Source of the DNA: Paraburkholderia sp.
GTDB taxonomy: Bacteria > Pseudomonadota > Gammaproteobacteria > Burkholderiales > Burkholderiaceae
Length of the DNA: 64,000 nt
NCBI RefSeq assembly: GCF_028283785.1
Contig: NZ_JAPWKB010000021.1
Coordinates: forward strand, 1-64,000
Direction of reading: 5' to 3'
Shown here: positions 34,315 through 42,702 of the stretch, one piece after another
Layout of the letters: every line of letters starts with the position of its first letter
Numbering within the stretch: the first letter of the stretch is position 1
Program-made: the position numbers and the translations under genes
The notes under the pieces: model-generated
What the model was told of the DNA's origin: nothing
Seen by the model: only the letters and a program-made list of their open reading frames with translations
The model's database searches: none

Positions 34315-35241
34315 ATGGAGCTTCGGCACCTGCGTTATTTCATCGCCGTAGCGGAAGAATGCAACTTCACGCGCGCGGCGAAGCGGCTGCATATCGCGCA
34401 GCCGCCGTTGAGCCGCCAGATCCAGCAACTCGAAGAAATGCTCGGCGTGCAGCTATTCGAACGCAATGCACGGCCGCTGAAGCTGACCGATACCGGACGC
34501 TTCTTCTACGTTCACGCGGTGCAATTGCTGGCGCAGACGGCCGAGCTGGAGTCGATGACGAAGCGGGTCGGCAAGATCGAGCGGAGCATGTCGGTCGGGT
34601 TCGTCGGCTCGACGCTGTACGGCATGCTGCCGAAGATCATCCGGCGCTTTCGCGCGGAGAACGCCGCGGTCGAATTGAGCCTGCACGAAATGTCGACGAT
34701 GGACCAGATTCAGGCGCTGAAGGAAGGGCGCATCGATGTCGGTTTCGGGCGCATTCGCCACGAAGATCCGCGCATCCGGCGCGTGGTATTGCGTGAAGAG
34801 CGGATGATCGTCGCGTTGCCGCTCGGTCATCCGCTGTCGGTGGCGAAGCCGGTGTTGTCGCTGCACGAATTGACCAGCGAGACGCTGATCATCTTTCCGA
34901 AAGCGCCGCGTCCGAGTTACGCGGATCAGGTGCTCGCCGCGTATCACGATCGCGGGCTGAAGCCGCTGCGAATTTACGAAACACGCGAATTGCAGATCGC
35001 GCTCGGACTTGTCGGTGCAGGCGAGGGTATTTCGATCGTGCCGAGCAGCGTGCATGGTCTGAAGCGCGACGACGTCACGTATTGCGAGCTGGACGATCCG
35101 AATCTGGTCTCGCCGATCATCATGAGCATGCGGATGCTCGACGAATCCGAAGACCTGCGCACGATGCTCGACCTGATCTACGCGCTATACGAAGAGCAGG
35201 ACATGCCGTATCTGTTGCCGCGAGAAGGTCAGATGGAGTGA
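34315..35241 (+). CDS. LysR-family regulator of the ben operon, BenM/CatM-like
   Basis: A 308-residue LysR protein of the BenM/CatM/CatR branch. It begins MELRHLRYFIAVAEECNFTR, with the helix-turn-helix AAKRLHIAQPPLSRQIQQ (about 22-39) and an effector domain with SVGFVGSTLYGMLP, as in muconate-responsive regulators. It diverges from benA with four ATAC-N7-GTAT-like sites in the 223-base gap. Benzoate and/or cis,cis-muconate as inducers is inference from the family. Whether it is BenM or CatM by descent cannot be settled here. Confidence 0.93.
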   Translation: MELRHLRYFIAVAEECNFTRAAKRLHIAQPPLSRQIQQLEEMLGVQLFERNARPLKLTDTGRFFYVHAVQLLAQTAELESMTKRVGKIERSMSVGFVGSTLYGMLPKIIRRFRAENAAVELSLHEMSTMDQIQALKEGRIDVGFGRIRHEDPRIRRVVLREERMIVALPLGHPLSVAKPVLSLHELTSETLIIFPKAPRPSYADQVLAAYHDRGLKPLRIYETRELQIALGLVGAGEGISIVPSSVHGLKRDDVTYCELDDPNLVSPIIMSMRMLDESEDLRTMLDLIYALYEEQDMPYLLPREGQME

Positions 35242-35253
35242 CGCGGCGCGGCT

Positions 35254-35976
35254 TCAGGCCTCGGCCGGGAACAGTTCGGCGTCCGTCAGGATGATGTCGG
35301 CGGTTTTCTGATAGTGCGAGGTCACGAGGCGGATCGCCTCGGCGACATCGCCGGACGTGACGGCGTTGAGCATGGCCTGATGTTCCTCGCGCTCATGGCG
35401 TTTCGGATAGACCCGCCGCACCGATAACTGCCGGTAGCGATACAGCTGATCGGCGAGCTGCTCGCAGAAGTTGATCAGCCAGCGCGACTGGCAACCGCCG
35501 ATCAACGTGCGGTGAAACGCGCGATGCAGGCGTTCCCACTCGGGATTTTCCTTGTACTCGGTCTCGCTCAGCGAGCGCGGCACCTTCGACAGACGGTGAT
35601 ACGCGAGCACCACCTGTTCTTCCCATTCCGCCGAGCGCGCCGAGAAAGCCTCGCGCAACGCCACCTCTTCCAGCCAGCAGCGCGTTTTGGTGATCTCGCG
35701 CAGATCGTCGGCGCTGATGCCCGCCACCGCAAAGCCGCGCTGATCGCGACGCTCGACCAGGCCGTCGGACGTCAGACGGTTCAGTGCTTCGCGCACCGGC
35801 GTCTGCCCTGCCTGATAGTGGTCGCACAGAAACTCGATCTGCAATTTGCGGCCGGGCTCCAGCAGCCCGTCGAGCAGATCCGCGCGGATCCGGTCGTACA
35901 GCGTCGTTGCCAACGTGGCCGCCGAAGGGCCGGCCGCACCCGCGGTGGCGCCGGAAGTCGCAACGATACGTGACAA
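35254..35976 (-). CDS. GntR-family regulator (FCD/FadR subfamily)
   Basis: A 240-residue regulator. The GntR winged helix (about 25-92) includes TPVREALNRLTSDGLVERR, and is followed by an all-helical FCD effector domain with the metal-site residues in HRAFHRTLIGG and EEHQAMLNAV. FCD-GntR proteins mostly repress catabolic operons and release DNA on binding an organic acid. The start is TTG 35976, preceded by GAGGTG, and no in-frame ATG fits. It diverges from the GlcG/amidohydrolase/dioxygenase operon at 36144, which it most likely controls. The gap (35977-36143) contains the palindrome GGGAATTCCC at 36053-36062. Confidence 0.9.
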   Translation of the reverse strand: MSRIVATSGATAGAAGPSAATLATTLYDRIRADLLDGLLEPGRKLQIEFLCDHYQAGQTPVREALNRLTSDGLVERRDQRGFAVAGISADDLREITKTRCWLEEVALREAFSARSAEWEEQVVLAYHRLSKVPRSLSETEYKENPEWERLHRAFHRTLIGGCQSRWLINFCEQLADQLYRYRQLSVRRVYPKRHEREEHQAMLNAVTSGDVAEAIRLVTSHYQKTADIILTDAELFPAEA

Positions 35977-36052
35977 GCAACACCTCGATTCAGATCAAAT
36001 TGCACCAAGTATATCGGAACTCGGTCTTTTTACGGTCAACCTGCATGACCAG

Positions 36053-36062
36053 GGGAATTCCC
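36053..36062. promoter_or_regulatory. Palindrome in the GntR/catabolic operon divergent region
   Basis: GGGAATTCCC is a perfect 10-bp dyad in an otherwise A/T-rich gap of 167 bases between the divergent starts at 35976 and 36144. It is a candidate GntR operator, though short enough to be chance. Confidence 0.35.
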
Positions 36063-36143
36063 TAAAACAATACACAAAGATTCACGAAAACAGGTTTTGT
36101 ATATATTATTGGTGAATCGACCCGATGATATGAGACTTCTCGA

Positions 36144-36569
36144 ATGGAACAGCTTTCTCTCGACGTAGCGAACCGCATCGTGGCTGCCGCCCGTGAACGT
36201 GCGCAGCAGGCAGGCTTCAAGCCGATGGGCATCGTCGTGCTCGACGCAGCCGGGCAGGTCAAGCTGGTGTCCCGCGACGACGGCGCGACCGCGTTGCGGA
36301 TCGAGATCGCCGAGGGCAAGGCGTCGGCGGCGTTCGGCATGGGCGTCGCGTCGCGCACGCTGCTGGCACGGGCAAAAGATAACCCCGCTTTCTTCAACGC
36401 AATCGGCACGGCAACGAGCGGAAAGTTCGTGCCGCAGACCGGCGCGGTAGTGATTACATCGGCGAGCGGCACGGTGCTCGGCGCGATCGGCGCGAGTGGC
36501 GGCACCGGCGACGAAGACGAACTGATCTGCATCGCCGGTATCGAAGCCGCCGGCCTGTCGCACCGGTAA
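36144..36569 (+). CDS. GlcG/HbpS-family protein
   Basis: A 141-residue protein of the GlcG/HbpS (DUF336) family. The conserved parts are GIVVLDAAGQVKLVSRDDGA (about 29-48), KASAAFGMGVASRTL and the closing GAIGASGGTGDEDELICIAG. Members occur in many catabolic operons (glycolate, propanediol, aromatic degradation). One family member binds haem, but the common function is unsettled. It is the first gene of the plus-strand operon, with the amidohydrolase gene starting 5 bases later, so it is probably an accessory to that pathway. There is no signal peptide. Confidence 0.88.
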   Translation: MEQLSLDVANRIVAAARERAQQAGFKPMGIVVLDAAGQVKLVSRDDGATALRIEIAEGKASAAFGMGVASRTLLARAKDNPAFFNAIGTATSGKFVPQTGAVVITSASGTVLGAIGASGGTGDEDELICIAGIEAAGLSHR

Positions 36570-36574
36570 TCGCG

Positions 36575-37600
36575 ATGACGTTCGAACTGAAGCACGCGTG
36601 CGGATGCCGTGGCATCGACATGCACACGCATATCGTTCCTTCGGATTTTCCCGCCTGTCTCGGCGCGAAAATCCCGCGCGACTGGCCGTCGATGGCGCCT
36701 GCGCATGCGTGTCACCGTCACGTGATGATCGACGACAAGGTGTATCGCACCGTCGCGGATCTGTGCTGGGACACGCCCAAACGCATCGCCGACATGGACA
36801 CGCAGCGGATCGCCGTGCAGGCCATCTCGCCGATGCCCGAATTGCTGTCGTACTGGATGAGCGCGCAGGACGCGTTGCCGTTGCTGCAGTACCTGAACGG
36901 CGTGATTGCCGGGATGGTGGACGCCAGCGCGGGACGGATGACGGGACTCGGCGCGGTGCCGCTGCAACAGGTCGATCTGGCGATCCGCGAACTCGAACAG
37001 TTGATGAAAACACCGGGTTTCGCCGGCGTCGAGATTGGCAGCAATATCAACGGCGTGCCGATCGGTGCGCCGCAATTCGACGCATTCTTCGAGGCCGCCG
37101 AAGCGCTCGGCGCGGCGGTGTTCGTGCACGCGCTGCGCCCGGCGGGCAAGGAGCGCCTCGTCGGACCGCCGCAGCTGGTTCAGGCGCTCGGTTATCCCAC
37201 CGATGTCGGGCTCGCGGCGGCGTCGGTGATTACCGCGAATCTGCCGGTGCGTCGTCCGAAACTGCGGATCGCGTTTAGTCATGGCGGCGGCACGCTGGCG
37301 TCGTTGCTGCCGCGTCTCGAACAGGCGGGCAAGGTGTTCGCGCCGCTGCGCGAGACGCTGCACGCCGCGCCGTCCGAGCAGGCGCGCACGCTCTTTTACG
37401 ACGCGCTGGTGTTCGACGACGCGACGTTGCGGCATCTGATCGGCTTGTATGGCGACACCCAATTGATGCTCGGCACCGACTATCCGTTTGCGTTTCGCGA
37501 GTCGCAGCCGGTCGCGACGGTCGAAGCGATGGGTCTCGCGGAATCGACGGTCGAGCGTCTGGTTTATCGAAATGCCCAGACTTTTCTGGGCATCGTCTGA
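36575..37600 (+). CDS. ACMSD-like amidohydrolase (decarboxylase/hydratase family)
   Basis: A 341-residue TIM-barrel protein of amidohydrolase family 2. The metal motif is GIDMHTHIVP near residue 13. Others are VFVHALRP (about 180), ASFSHGGGTLASLLPRL-like sequence near residue 230, and LMLGTDYPF with the catalytic Asp (about 305). Relatives include aminocarboxymuconate-semialdehyde decarboxylase, gamma-resorcylate decarboxylase and 4-oxalomesaconate hydratase, all acting on aromatic acids or ring-cleavage products. It starts 5 bases after the GlcG gene and precedes the ring-cleavage dioxygenase by 22 bases. A decarboxylation step in the same pathway is the best guess. Confidence 0.85.
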   Translation: MTFELKHACGCRGIDMHTHIVPSDFPACLGAKIPRDWPSMAPAHACHRHVMIDDKVYRTVADLCWDTPKRIADMDTQRIAVQAISPMPELLSYWMSAQDALPLLQYLNGVIAGMVDASAGRMTGLGAVPLQQVDLAIRELEQLMKTPGFAGVEIGSNINGVPIGAPQFDAFFEAAEALGAAVFVHALRPAGKERLVGPPQLVQALGYPTDVGLAAASVITANLPVRRPKLRIAFSHGGGTLASLLPRLEQAGKVFAPLRETLHAAPSEQARTLFYDALVFDDATLRHLIGLYGDTQLMLGTDYPFAFRESQPVATVEAMGLAESTVERLVYRNAQTFLGIV

Positions 37601-37622
37601 CAGTCAGTTGATGGAGCGATAC

Positions 37623-38525
37623 ATGAGTGAGTGTCTTGTCACAGGATTGCGCGGCATCGAGATCGGCGTGCCCGACCTCGAAAGCGCGGAACGTTTCTAT
37701 ATCGGTACCTGGCATCTCGCGAGCGTCGCGCGCACGGCGGACGCCGTCTATCTGCGCGGCACCGGCGCGGCCCATCATGTTCTGACGCTGGTCAGAAGCG
37801 AGCGCGCCGACGTGCGCGCGGTGGAGTTCAACGTCGGGTCGGAAGCCGATCTGCAACGTATCGCGGCGTCCGTGCGTGAACACGGCGGCGAAGTGCTGGC
37901 CGCGCCGCGCGCCAGCGACGCGCCTGGCGGCGGCGTGCAACTCGACGTGCTCGATCCGCAAGGCCGCACGCTGCGCTTTATCGCCGGCGACGCGCGCCAT
38001 GCCGATACCGCCGAAGTCAGGGACCGCCCGGTCAAGATCACGCACGTCGTGCTGAACAGCGTGGACGTGGCGGTGGCCCAGCGTTTCTTCGAAGACGCGC
38101 TCGGTTTCAAACTGTCGGACCGCACGCGGATCATGGCGTTCATGCGGTGTTCCAGCGACCACCACTGCATCGCGCTGGCCGACGCGCAGGAAAATAGCCT
38201 GAACCACATCGCGTTCGTGATGCCCGATCTCGACTCGGTGATGCGCGGCGGTGGCCGGATGAACGACGCCGGTTATCCGATCGAATGGGGCGTCGGCCGT
38301 CATGGTCCGGGCAATAACGCGTTCGCGTATTTTCTCGGCCCGTTCGACTTCGTCATCGAATACACCGCCGAAGTGCAACAGGTCGACGACACCTATCGCA
38401 CCGGCGGCCCGGACGACTGGAAATGGCCGCCCGGACGCATCGATCAATGGGGCATCGGCAAATCGCCGAGCGACCGCCTGAGGGCCGCGCAGAAGTCGAT
38501 TTTCTTTCGCGCGCACGCCGCATAA
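37623..38525 (+). CDS. Extradiol ring-cleavage dioxygenase (VOC, type I)
   Basis: A two-domain vicinal-oxygen-chelate dioxygenase of 300 residues that would open a catechol-type ring next to the diol (meta cleavage). The active C-terminal domain has the iron ligands H141 (KITHVVLN), H195 (LNHIAFVM) and E246 (DFVIEYTAE), the spacing expected for catechol 2,3-dioxygenase/BphC relatives. The N-terminal domain has lost these ligands, as usual. ATG 37623 follows GGAG within ATGGAGCGAT; a longer in-frame start overlapping the previous gene is unlikely. It precedes the FAH-family hydrolase gene. The ring substrate is unknown. Confidence 0.88.
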   Translation: MSECLVTGLRGIEIGVPDLESAERFYIGTWHLASVARTADAVYLRGTGAAHHVLTLVRSERADVRAVEFNVGSEADLQRIAASVREHGGEVLAAPRASDAPGGGVQLDVLDPQGRTLRFIAGDARHADTAEVRDRPVKITHVVLNSVDVAVAQRFFEDALGFKLSDRTRIMAFMRCSSDHHCIALADAQENSLNHIAFVMPDLDSVMRGGGRMNDAGYPIEWGVGRHGPGNNAFAYFLGPFDFVIEYTAEVQQVDDTYRTGGPDDWKWPPGRIDQWGIGKSPSDRLRAAQKSIFFRAHAA

Positions 38526-38564
38526 CGATTCGCTTGAATACATTCTCAATCAGAGGCAGAGACA

Positions 38565-39437
38565 ATGAAACTGGTGACTTTCCGCTCGGGTAACGAGACG
38601 CGCGTCGGCGTAATCGACGGTGACGACGTGATCGATCTGAACAAGGCCGACGCATCGATTCCCACCGACCTGCGCAGCGCGCTCAAGCAAGGCTTCGATC
38701 TCGTCGCGGCCGCGCAGCGCGTGATCGACAGCGGTTCGGATCATCGCGTGCCGTATGCGTCGGTGACGCTCGCGCCGCTGGTGCCGGAGCCGGGCAAGAT
38801 CGTGTGCCTCGGCCACAACTACTACGATCACGCGAAGGAAGGCGGCAACCTGAAGCCCGTGTATCCGCTGATCTTCTTCCGTGGCGCGTCGTCGCTGATC
38901 GCGCACGACGATCCGGTGATCCGCCCGCAAGTCTCCGAGAAGCTCGACTACGAAGCGGAACTGGCCATCGTGATCAGCAAGCGCGCGCGTCACGTGAAGC
39001 GCGAACAGGCGCTCGACTACGTGTTCGGCTATGCGTGTTTCAACGACGCGTCGGTGCGCGACTACCAGAAGCGCACGTCGCAATGGACCATCGGCAAAAA
39101 CTTCGACGGCACCGGCGCATTCGGTCCGTGGCTGGTGACGCCGGACGAATTGCCGCCCGGCGCGGAAGGCCTGTCGCTGCGGCTGATCCTGAACGGCGAG
39201 ACGATGCAGCAGGCGAACACGTCGGACATGATCTGGGGCGTCGCCGAAACCATCGAGCTGCTGACGGAAGTGCTGACGCTGGAGCCGGGCGATGTCGTCG
39301 TGATGGGCACGCCGGCCGGTGTGGGCTGGGCGCGTAATCCGCCGGTCTGGATGAAGCACGGCGACCGCGTCGAAGTGGATATCGAACGTGTCGGCCGTTT
39401 GCAAAATACGGTGCAGGACGAAGTGACCGCCGGGTGA
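38565..39437 (+). CDS. Fumarylacetoacetate hydrolase-family protein
   Basis: A 290-residue FAH-superfamily enzyme. The N-terminal small domain is followed by the catalytic core, which has CLGHNYYDHAKEGG, metal ligands in KLDYEAELAIVI (about 127-138), GYACFNDASVRDYQ, IGKNFDGTGAFGPW and VVVMGTPAGVG. Family members hydrolyse carbon-carbon bonds or isomerise and decarboxylate products of ring cleavage (fumarylpyruvate hydrolase, HpcE, DntG). Placed directly after the extradiol dioxygenase, it probably processes the ring-opened product. It overlaps the hydroxylase gene start by 4 bases (GTGA), so the two are translationally coupled. Confidence 0.9.
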   Translation: MKLVTFRSGNETRVGVIDGDDVIDLNKADASIPTDLRSALKQGFDLVAAAQRVIDSGSDHRVPYASVTLAPLVPEPGKIVCLGHNYYDHAKEGGNLKPVYPLIFFRGASSLIAHDDPVIRPQVSEKLDYEAELAIVISKRARHVKREQALDYVFGYACFNDASVRDYQKRTSQWTIGKNFDGTGAFGPWLVTPDELPPGAEGLSLRLILNGETMQQANTSDMIWGVAETIELLTEVLTLEPGDVVVMGTPAGVGWARNPPVWMKHGDRVEVDIERVGRLQNTVQDEVTAG

Positions 39438-41044
39438 GCACGATGAACAATCATTTCGCTGTAGTCGTCGTTGGGTTTGGACCGTCGGGTGCGGTGGCGG
39501 CGGGCCTGCTCGGCAATTTCGGCATCCGCGCGCTGTGCGTGGACCGCGCGCGCGCGGTCTACGACAAGCCGCGCGCAATCGCGGTCGATCACGAAATCAT
39601 GCGGGTCTTTCAGGGACTGGGCGTGGTGGACCGGATCGCGGAACATGTCGCGGTGTTTCCGCCGTCCGAGTATTACGGCGTGGACGGTCAGCTGATCAAG
39701 CGTATCGACACGGTGCCGAAGCCTTATCCGCTCGGCTATACGCCGACGATGGTGTTCACGCAGCCGCCGGTCGAAGCGGCATTGCGCGAGCACGCGGCGT
39801 CGTACGACAGCGTGGAGATTGCGCTCGGCACGGAAGTGGTCGATTTCGTCGAAGCCGACGGCATCGTCACCGTGAACCTGAAGGACGACACCGGCGCGAC
39901 GCGCACGGTCACGTGCGACTACCTGATCGGTTGCGACGGCGCGTCGAGCACGGTGCGCACGCAACTCGGCATCGCCTACGAAGACCTCGAATTCGACGAA
40001 CCGTGGCTGGTGGTCGATGTGCGCGTCAACGAGCAAGGCGTCGAAAAGCTGCCGAAGGTCGCGATCCAGTATTGCGAGCCGTCGCGGCCGTGCACGTATA
40101 TCGTTGGGCCGGGCGGTCATCGTCGCTGGGAAATCATGCTGATGGAAGGCGAAGACCCGCGCGCGATGCAGCAGGACGACGCGGTGTGGACGCTGCTCGG
40201 CCGCTGGCTGACGCCGCAGGACGGCGAACTGTGGCGTGCGGCGAGCTATCGCTTTCATGCGCTGGTCGCGAAGGAATGGCGGCGCGGCCGCGTGTTTATC
40301 GCGGGCGACGCGGCACATCAACAGCCGCCGTTTATCGGACAGGGCATGTGCCAGGGCGTGCGCGACGTCGTCAATCTGATCTGGAAGCTGAACGCGGTGA
40401 TCCGTGGCGACGCCGACGCGTCGCTGCTCGATACGTATCAGACCGAACGCAGCACGCACGTGAAGCAGTTGACCACGCGCATCAAGGACATCGGCCGTCT
40501 GATCTGCGAACGCGATCCCGCTGCGGCGCGCGAACGCGATGCGCGTCTGTTGCGCGAAGCGGGCGGCGTCGTCAAGACGATCGCGCGTCAGGATATCGTG
40601 CCGAAGCTCGACGGCGGTCTGCTGTCGGCCAATGCGCATCCGGCCAACGGCGCGCTGTTTCCGCAGCCGCGTGTCGTCCACCGGAGCGCGGGTGACGATG
40701 CGCATGCGCTGTTCGATATCGTCGTCGGCGAGGGCTGGCGCGTCGTGACAGTCGGCAACGCGCCGGTTACGCCGAAGGTCGCGAGCGCGGCCGACGCACT
40801 CGGTGCGCAGATCGTCACGCTCGCACCGGATGGCGACGCGCATCACGCCACCACCGACGGTACGCGTTCCGTGGTCGAACTCGACGGCGTGCTGGCCGGC
40901 TGGTTCACGCGCAACCAGTGCGTGGCGGCGATCGTGCGGCCGGACCACTACGTGTACGGCATCGCGGCCGACGCCGATGCGCTCGAACGCGAACTCGCGA
41001 GCCTCATCGCGACGCTGCATCCGGCGCAAACCGTGGCGGCCTGA
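39434..41044 (+). CDS. FAD-dependent aromatic hydroxylase, MhpA-like
   Basis: A class A flavoprotein monooxygenase of 536 residues resembling 3-(3-hydroxyphenyl)propionate hydroxylase. It has VVVVGFGPSGAVAAGLL at the N-terminus (FAD ADP part), DYLIGCDGASSTVR (the DG motif, about 160) and VFIAGDAAHQQPPFIGQGM (about 290-308), plus a thioredoxin-like C-terminal domain. It would add a hydroxyl next to an existing phenol OH with NAD(P)H and O2, making the diol for the upstream dioxygenase. The start is GTG 39434, overlapping the FAH gene, or ATG 39443. The specific phenolic substrate is unknown. Confidence 0.9.
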   Translation: MSTMNNHFAVVVVGFGPSGAVAAGLLGNFGIRALCVDRARAVYDKPRAIAVDHEIMRVFQGLGVVDRIAEHVAVFPPSEYYGVDGQLIKRIDTVPKPYPLGYTPTMVFTQPPVEAALREHAASYDSVEIALGTEVVDFVEADGIVTVNLKDDTGATRTVTCDYLIGCDGASSTVRTQLGIAYEDLEFDEPWLVVDVRVNEQGVEKLPKVAIQYCEPSRPCTYIVGPGGHRRWEIMLMEGEDPRAMQQDDAVWTLLGRWLTPQDGELWRAASYRFHALVAKEWRRGRVFIAGDAAHQQPPFIGQGMCQGVRDVVNLIWKLNAVIRGDADASLLDTYQTERSTHVKQLTTRIKDIGRLICERDPAAARERDARLLREAGGVVKTIARQDIVPKLDGGLLSANAHPANGALFPQPRVVHRSAGDDAHALFDIVVGEGWRVVTVGNAPVTPKVASAADALGAQIVTLAPDGDAHHATTDGTRSVVELDGVLAGWFTRNQCVAAIVRPDHYVYGIAADADALERELASLIATLHPAQTVAA

Positions 41045-41053
41045 CGCTACCTC

Positions 41054-41081
41054 GCGACGGCCGCCGCAACGCGGCCGTCGC
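41054..41081 (+). other. Intercistronic GC hairpin
   Basis: GCGACGGCCGC (41054-41064) and GCGGCCGTCGC (41071-41081) form an 11-bp perfect stem with a CGCAAC loop just after the hydroxylase stop. No T-run follows, so it is more likely an mRNA-stability or attenuation element than an intrinsic terminator. Confidence 0.55.
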
Positions 41082-41173
41082 GGCCGGTCCCGCACGATTC
41101 CGGCACAGCCTGCCGGCAAGCGGCGTAATCGCACGACAGATGCGGCGCCGCGACCATGCTCAAGGAGACAGCG

Positions 41174-42598
41174 GTGACAACGCTCATCAACGTGCGCGAA
41201 GAGCTCGCGCAAGCCCGCGTCGGACGGTTTCATCTGTGCTTCGCGGTGCTGGTCGGCTTCATCATGTTCTTCGACGGCTACGACCTGTTCAATGCCGCCT
41301 ACGTGATTCCGCTGATTCGCCGTCAATGGCATCCCGATCCTTCGACCATCGGCATGATGCTCGCGAGCGGGATCGTCGGGCTGTCGGTCGGGTCGGTGGT
41401 GCAAGGCCTGCTCGCGGACCGGATCGGCCGCCGCAAGGTCATGCTGATCGCGCTCTGGGCGCTGACGGCGGCGAGCGCGCTGCTCGCCACCGTGGTCGAT
41501 TCCGTGGCGGGTTTCATCGCGGTCCGGATCGCGATGGGCACGGCGCTCGGCATGGTCACGCCGCTCGCGCTCACGTGCATCAACGAATGGGCGCCGCGCC
41601 GCAACGCGAACACGTTCGCCACGTGGGTGTTCCAGTTCGGCTTTTCCGCAGGCGGGATCTGCGCGGGACTCGCAGGCATCGCACTGACGCCGCGCTTCGG
41701 CTGGCAATCGATGTACAGCGTGGGCGTGCTGTCCGCGCTGGTCGCCGTGGCGGCAATGAAATGGCTGCCCGAATCGGTCCAGTATCTGGCGTTGCGCGGC
41801 CGTCAGTCCGATGTGCTCGCATTGCTTGCCCGCGCCCGTCCGGAGCGCGCCGATCTCTACGCAAACGCTCGGGTCGCGCCGGTGCCGCGTGTGGCGCGCG
41901 CGGGTTCGATCGGGGCGTTGCTCGCACCGCCGTATCGTCGCAATACGCTGGTTCACTGGATCGCGGGCGCGTTGAGTCTGTTCTGCATTCATGGCCTGAC
42001 TGGCTGGCTGCCGTCGCTGGTGGTCGCGAAAGGACAGGGCGTGTCGTCGGCGTTTGCATACGGAACGCTGGTGATGGTCGCGTCGGTGTTCGGCGGCGTG
42101 GCGATGGGCTGGCTCGCCGACCGGATGCGCAGCCGCATCCGCGCGATGACGATCGGCTATGCGCTCGCGGCGCTCGGCATGGCGAGTCTCGCGTTCGCAC
42201 TCGGCAGGCCGGTCGGTGTCGTGCTGATTGCGGCGACCGGCTTTTTCGCGTTTGGCGCGCAAGCCGTGCTGAACAATTATCAGGCGATGTCGTACCGTAC
42301 CGAAGTGCGCAGCACGGGCATGGGCGTGGCCGTCGGATTGAACCGGATCGGTGGCATACTTGGGCCCGTCGTGGTCGGCGTGGTGGCGTCGATTCACCCT
42401 GAACCGCTTTATACGTTCGCCCTTTTCGCGGGCGCGCTGGCTATCGCGGCCATCGTGATCGCACTGGGACGCGTCGAGATCGGCGCGCTTCCGGCGAACG
42501 GCGCGGGCCATGACGCGACGGATGCAGCGGAGATGCCGGATCAATCGGTGGCACGATCGGCCCGCGCCGACATGCATCGCGCGCATCCCGCCGGATAG
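41174..42598 (+). CDS. MFS aromatic acid:H+ symporter (AAHS type)
   Basis: A 474-residue inner-membrane carrier of the aromatic acid:proton symporter group (PcaK, BenK, MhpT). It shows FIMFFDGYDLFNAAYVIPLI in segment 1, the group's DGYD motif, and GLLADRIGRRKVMLIAL between segments 2 and 3, with about 12 segments and a hydrophilic tail. The start is GTG 41174 with AAGGAG 6 bases upstream; the in-frame ATG at 41156 has that ribosome site inside it. It follows the hydroxylase in the operon and probably imports the pathway's substrate. Confidence 0.9.
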   Translation: MTTLINVREELAQARVGRFHLCFAVLVGFIMFFDGYDLFNAAYVIPLIRRQWHPDPSTIGMMLASGIVGLSVGSVVQGLLADRIGRRKVMLIALWALTAASALLATVVDSVAGFIAVRIAMGTALGMVTPLALTCINEWAPRRNANTFATWVFQFGFSAGGICAGLAGIALTPRFGWQSMYSVGVLSALVAVAAMKWLPESVQYLALRGRQSDVLALLARARPERADLYANARVAPVPRVARAGSIGALLAPPYRRNTLVHWIAGALSLFCIHGLTGWLPSLVVAKGQGVSSAFAYGTLVMVASVFGGVAMGWLADRMRSRIRAMTIGYALAALGMASLAFALGRPVGVVLIAATGFFAFGAQAVLNNYQAMSYRTEVRSTGMGVAVGLNRIGGILGPVVVGVVASIHPEPLYTFALFAGALAIAAIVIALGRVEIGALPANGAGHDATDAAEMPDQSVARSARADMHRAHPAG

Positions 42599-42659
42599 CA
42601 CGCCCGATAGCGCGCCGGATCGCACGCGGCGGCGCGACCATCGCAAGCACCGGATAAAA

Positions 42660-42681
42660 GCGGCCGCCCATGAGCGGCCGC
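42660..42681 (+). terminator. GC hairpin between the MFS and LysR genes
   Basis: GCGGCCGC, the loop CCATGA, and GCGGCCGC again form an 8-bp stem preceded by an A-run and followed by CGTCTT. It may end or attenuate the catabolic transcript before the LysR gene. The weak T-run makes this tentative. Confidence 0.45.
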
Positions 42682-42702
42682 CGTCTTATGGAGACAGTGG
42701 CA

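Noticed and set aside
41156..41173. ATG start of the AAHS carrier
   Set aside because: The AAGGAG ribosome site lies after this ATG and is correctly spaced for GTG 41174.
39062..42646. Open frame of 1194 codons on the minus strand
   Set aside because: It covers the antisense of the FAH, hydroxylase and MFS genes and has low-complexity Arg/His composition and no recognisable motif.
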